DNA of 64,000 nt, from assembly GCF_003583725.1 (NCBI RefSeq), contig NZ_QXTF01000001.1, positions 1,054,001-1,118,000 of the forward strand, given 5' to 3'. Each line of letters starts with the position of its first letter. The first letter of the stretch is position 1. This stretch comes from Sphingomonas edaphi. GTDB lineage: Bacteria > Pseudomonadota > Alphaproteobacteria > Sphingomonadales > Sphingomonadaceae. The notes under the pieces are model-generated. The model ran no database searches and was not told the origin of the DNA. It was given only the letters and a program-made list of their open reading frames with translations. The position numbers were made by a program, and so were the translations under genes. Below, piece by piece: positions 62,800-64,000 of this stretch.

Positions 62800-63752
62800 G
62801 CGGTCAGCCGCAAGCTGCGGTCGCGCGCCGCATCGCGGCCAAGCAGGATGACGACCCCTTCTTTCGCGCTGTCCTGCCGCTGGAGCGCGAAGCCGAATTG
62901 CGCTGCGATGCGCTCGGCTCGCGGCTGGTCGGCGAGTGCAAACAGGATCACGCTCTGCCCGCGCACGGTCGGCGCGTCGCCGATCACCGTGCCCTTGAAC
63001 CCGCGCGCCGCAAGGTAGCTGCGGGTGCGCGCGGCAAGGCCCTGCACCCGTGCCGCGTTGAGCAGTTTCACGGGGCTAGCGGCCTTCCGCTCAAAGCGTA
63101 TCGTTGTGCTGCTTGCGGTGCGCGTCACCATGCTCGCTTCCCAGCGCGGCGCGGCATTCGTGACGAGCGCGACCTCGCCCATCGACAGGCGTTCAAGGCG
63201 CAGTCTGGCTAGTGGTTTCTCAACCGCCACCGGCGCAGAGCGCGGCGGCGCGAGGGCGACCGTCACGCTTTGCGCCGGTGGCGGCGGCAACACGGGAACC
63301 GAACCCGGCGCTTCGCGCACCGCCTCGGGGGCGACGACACGCGCCGCCAGTTCGGACTTCACGCGTGCAGCCTCGTCGCGCCGCCCCTGCTGGTCTAGGG
63401 ACGCGGCGAATAAGGAAAAAAGTTCGGAGTTACCGGGCGCCGCGGCCAGCGCCATTTCGAAATTGTGTCGCGAGAGATCGTACCTGCCCATGCGGTCGTA
63501 ACAGGTCGCCATGCCGACCAACGCCTCGACGCTGTCCGGCTTGTCGCGCCAGGCCTTGCGATAGGCTTCCAGTGCAAGCCCGACGTTGCCCAGTGCGAGC
63601 TGCGAATTTCCTTCCGCGACGCGGAAATCCACCGGCTGCTGTCCACTCGCAAGCGGCTGCTTGATCGCGCGCACGTCGATCCCGCCGGTCGAACAGGAAA
63701 CCGCGCTAAATGCCGCTGCGATGGCTAATACGGAAATTCGCTTCTTCATCAT
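62796..63752 (-). CDS. TPR lipoprotein with LytR_C domain (TadD family)
   Basis: A 318-residue lipoprotein: signal with lipobox SAVSC, TPR helices in the first ~150 residues (VGLALEAYRKAWRDKP and MGRYDLSRHNFEMALAAAP), a Pro/Ala-rich linker (~160-190) and a C-terminal LytR_C-like domain (LLNAARVQGLAARTRSYLAARGF then VILFALADQP; the first cited in part as GLAARTRSYLAARGF). The chosen ATG at 63752 follows GGGGTGAC on the minus strand; the frame continues to 63782 inside tadC. The tad position suggests outer-membrane assembly work. Confidence 0.8.
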   Translation of the reverse strand: MMKKRISVLAIAAAFSAVSCSTGGIDVRAIKQPLASGQQPVDFRVAEGNSQLALGNVGLALEAYRKAWRDKPDSVEALVGMATCYDRMGRYDLSRHNFEMALAAAPGNSELFSLFAASLDQQGRRDEAARVKSELAARVVAPEAVREAPGSVPVLPPPPAQSVTVALAPPRSAPVAVEKPLARLRLERLSMGEVALVTNAAPRWEASMVTRTASSTTIRFERKAASPVKLLNAARVQGLAARTRSYLAARGFKGTVIGDAPTVRGQSVILFALADQPRAERIAAQFGFALQRQDSAKEGVVILLGRDAARDRSLRLTA

Positions 63753-63753
63753 G

Positions 63754-64000
63754 TCACCCCGCCATGGCTGGAATAACGACACGCAAGGTACGAATGACCG
63801 CCGGCAGCATCAGCACGCCGATCATCACAGGCAGCATGCAGGTTACCAGTGGAATGGACAGCAGCACCGGCAACCGGTGCGCCTTTTCCTCGGCCCGCAT
63901 CCGACGCCGCTCGCGCATCTCGGCGGCGTAGATGCGCAGCGTCTGCGCTACAGAAGAGCCAAGCTTGTGCGACTGTATCAGCAAGGTCGCGAAAGCCTGG
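63754..64000 (-). CDS. tadC: TadC (type II secretion F-type membrane protein), 5' truncated by window end
   Basis: The C-terminal ~82 residues of a GspF/TadC protein. It shows the typical SHKLGSSVAQTLRIYAAEMR and MRAEEKAHRLPVLLSIPLV motifs, the latter cited as AEEKAHRLPVLLSIP, and a final membrane helix ending IPAMAG. The frame runs off the window at 64000, so the start is unseen. The stop at 63754-63756 lies one base from the next gene's ATG, in the same operon. Confidence 0.88.
   Translation of the reverse strand, partial: QAFATLLIQSHKLGSSVAQTLRIYAAEMRERRRMRAEEKAHRLPVLLSIPLVTCMLPVMIGVLMLPAVIRTLRVVIPAMAG

Noticed and set aside
1-64000. CRISPR arrays, insertion sequences, prophage or integrated islands
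   Set aside because: No spaced direct repeats, transposase or integrase genes, or flanking repeats were seen, and gene style is even throughout.

Overview
The window is high-GC, compact bacterial chromosome and reads as a member of the Sphingomonadales (Alphaproteobacteria). Supporting signs are the mutS-glnD pair, an Rrf2-sufBCDS-sufT-sufA operon, a TonB-dependent receptor with a polyproline tail, tandem S46 peptidases, a HIG1-type small membrane protein, a MarC protein and a tad pilus locus. This placement is an inference from gene content and order; no rRNA marker is present. No insertion sequence, prophage, CRISPR array, tRNA or rRNA was seen. Genes are tightly packed: many same-strand neighbours overlap by ATGA or GTGA, and the longest gap between genes is about 227 bases.

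Layout. 1-8.4 kb: the 3' end of a Rel/SpoT (p)ppGpp enzyme, the malic enzyme MaeB on the minus strand, then mutS and glnD. 8.4-15 kb (mostly minus): a TonB-dependent receptor, infC and thrS, with a small membrane-protein gene inserted in opposite orientation between infC and thrS. 15-18.2 kb (plus): a serine hydrolase, a TPR protein, glyoxalases I and II and a DUF6491-like lipoprotein. 18.2-24.8 kb: an acyl-CoA synthetase, a gamma-glutamyltransferase lipoprotein, pyrD and a DUF885 lipoprotein. 24.8-30.2 kb: the SUF iron-sulfur operon behind its own Rrf2 regulator. 30.2-39.8 kb: a subtilase with lipoprotein and autotransporter features, a HAD nucleotidase with dapD, a DMT exporter, a TlpA-like thioredoxin lipoprotein, argH, a small lipoprotein, galU, a response-regulator-like protein and an HNH protein. 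39.8-46.3 kb: a long plus-strand run (gluQ, HIG1 protein, cobalamin adenosyltransferase, egtB, egtD, yggT, folD, an unknown, marC). 46.3-51.9 kb: a candidate glycosylation module (GtrA-like flippase, GtrB-like glycosyltransferase and a methyltransferase between two large polytopic membrane proteins). 51.9-61 kb: argG, an EF-hand protein, two S46 dipeptidyl-peptidases, a DUF1801 protein, cfa and rlmN. 61-64 kb: the distal end of a tad pilus operon.

Themes. Extracytoplasmic protein and peptide breakdown is well represented: a subtilase, a DUF885 peptidase-like protein, gamma-glutamyltransferase, and a DPP7-like plus DPP11-like S46 pair whose S1-pocket residues predict complementary specificities. 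Thiol and iron-sulfur chemistry recurs (SUF, glyoxalases, EgtB/EgtD, a TlpA-like protein).

The most unusual sequence-level observations are two genes (gluQ and the cobalamin adenosyltransferase) whose only start compatible with conserved N-terminal motifs is CTG; a receiver-domain protein with Glu in place of the phospho-acceptor Asp; the S46 pair; the two-cysteine polyproline tail on the receptor; and the compact Gtr-like cluster. No wholly unknown multigene system is proved; the Gtr-like cluster at 46.3-50.3 kb is the best candidate for an undescribed pathway.
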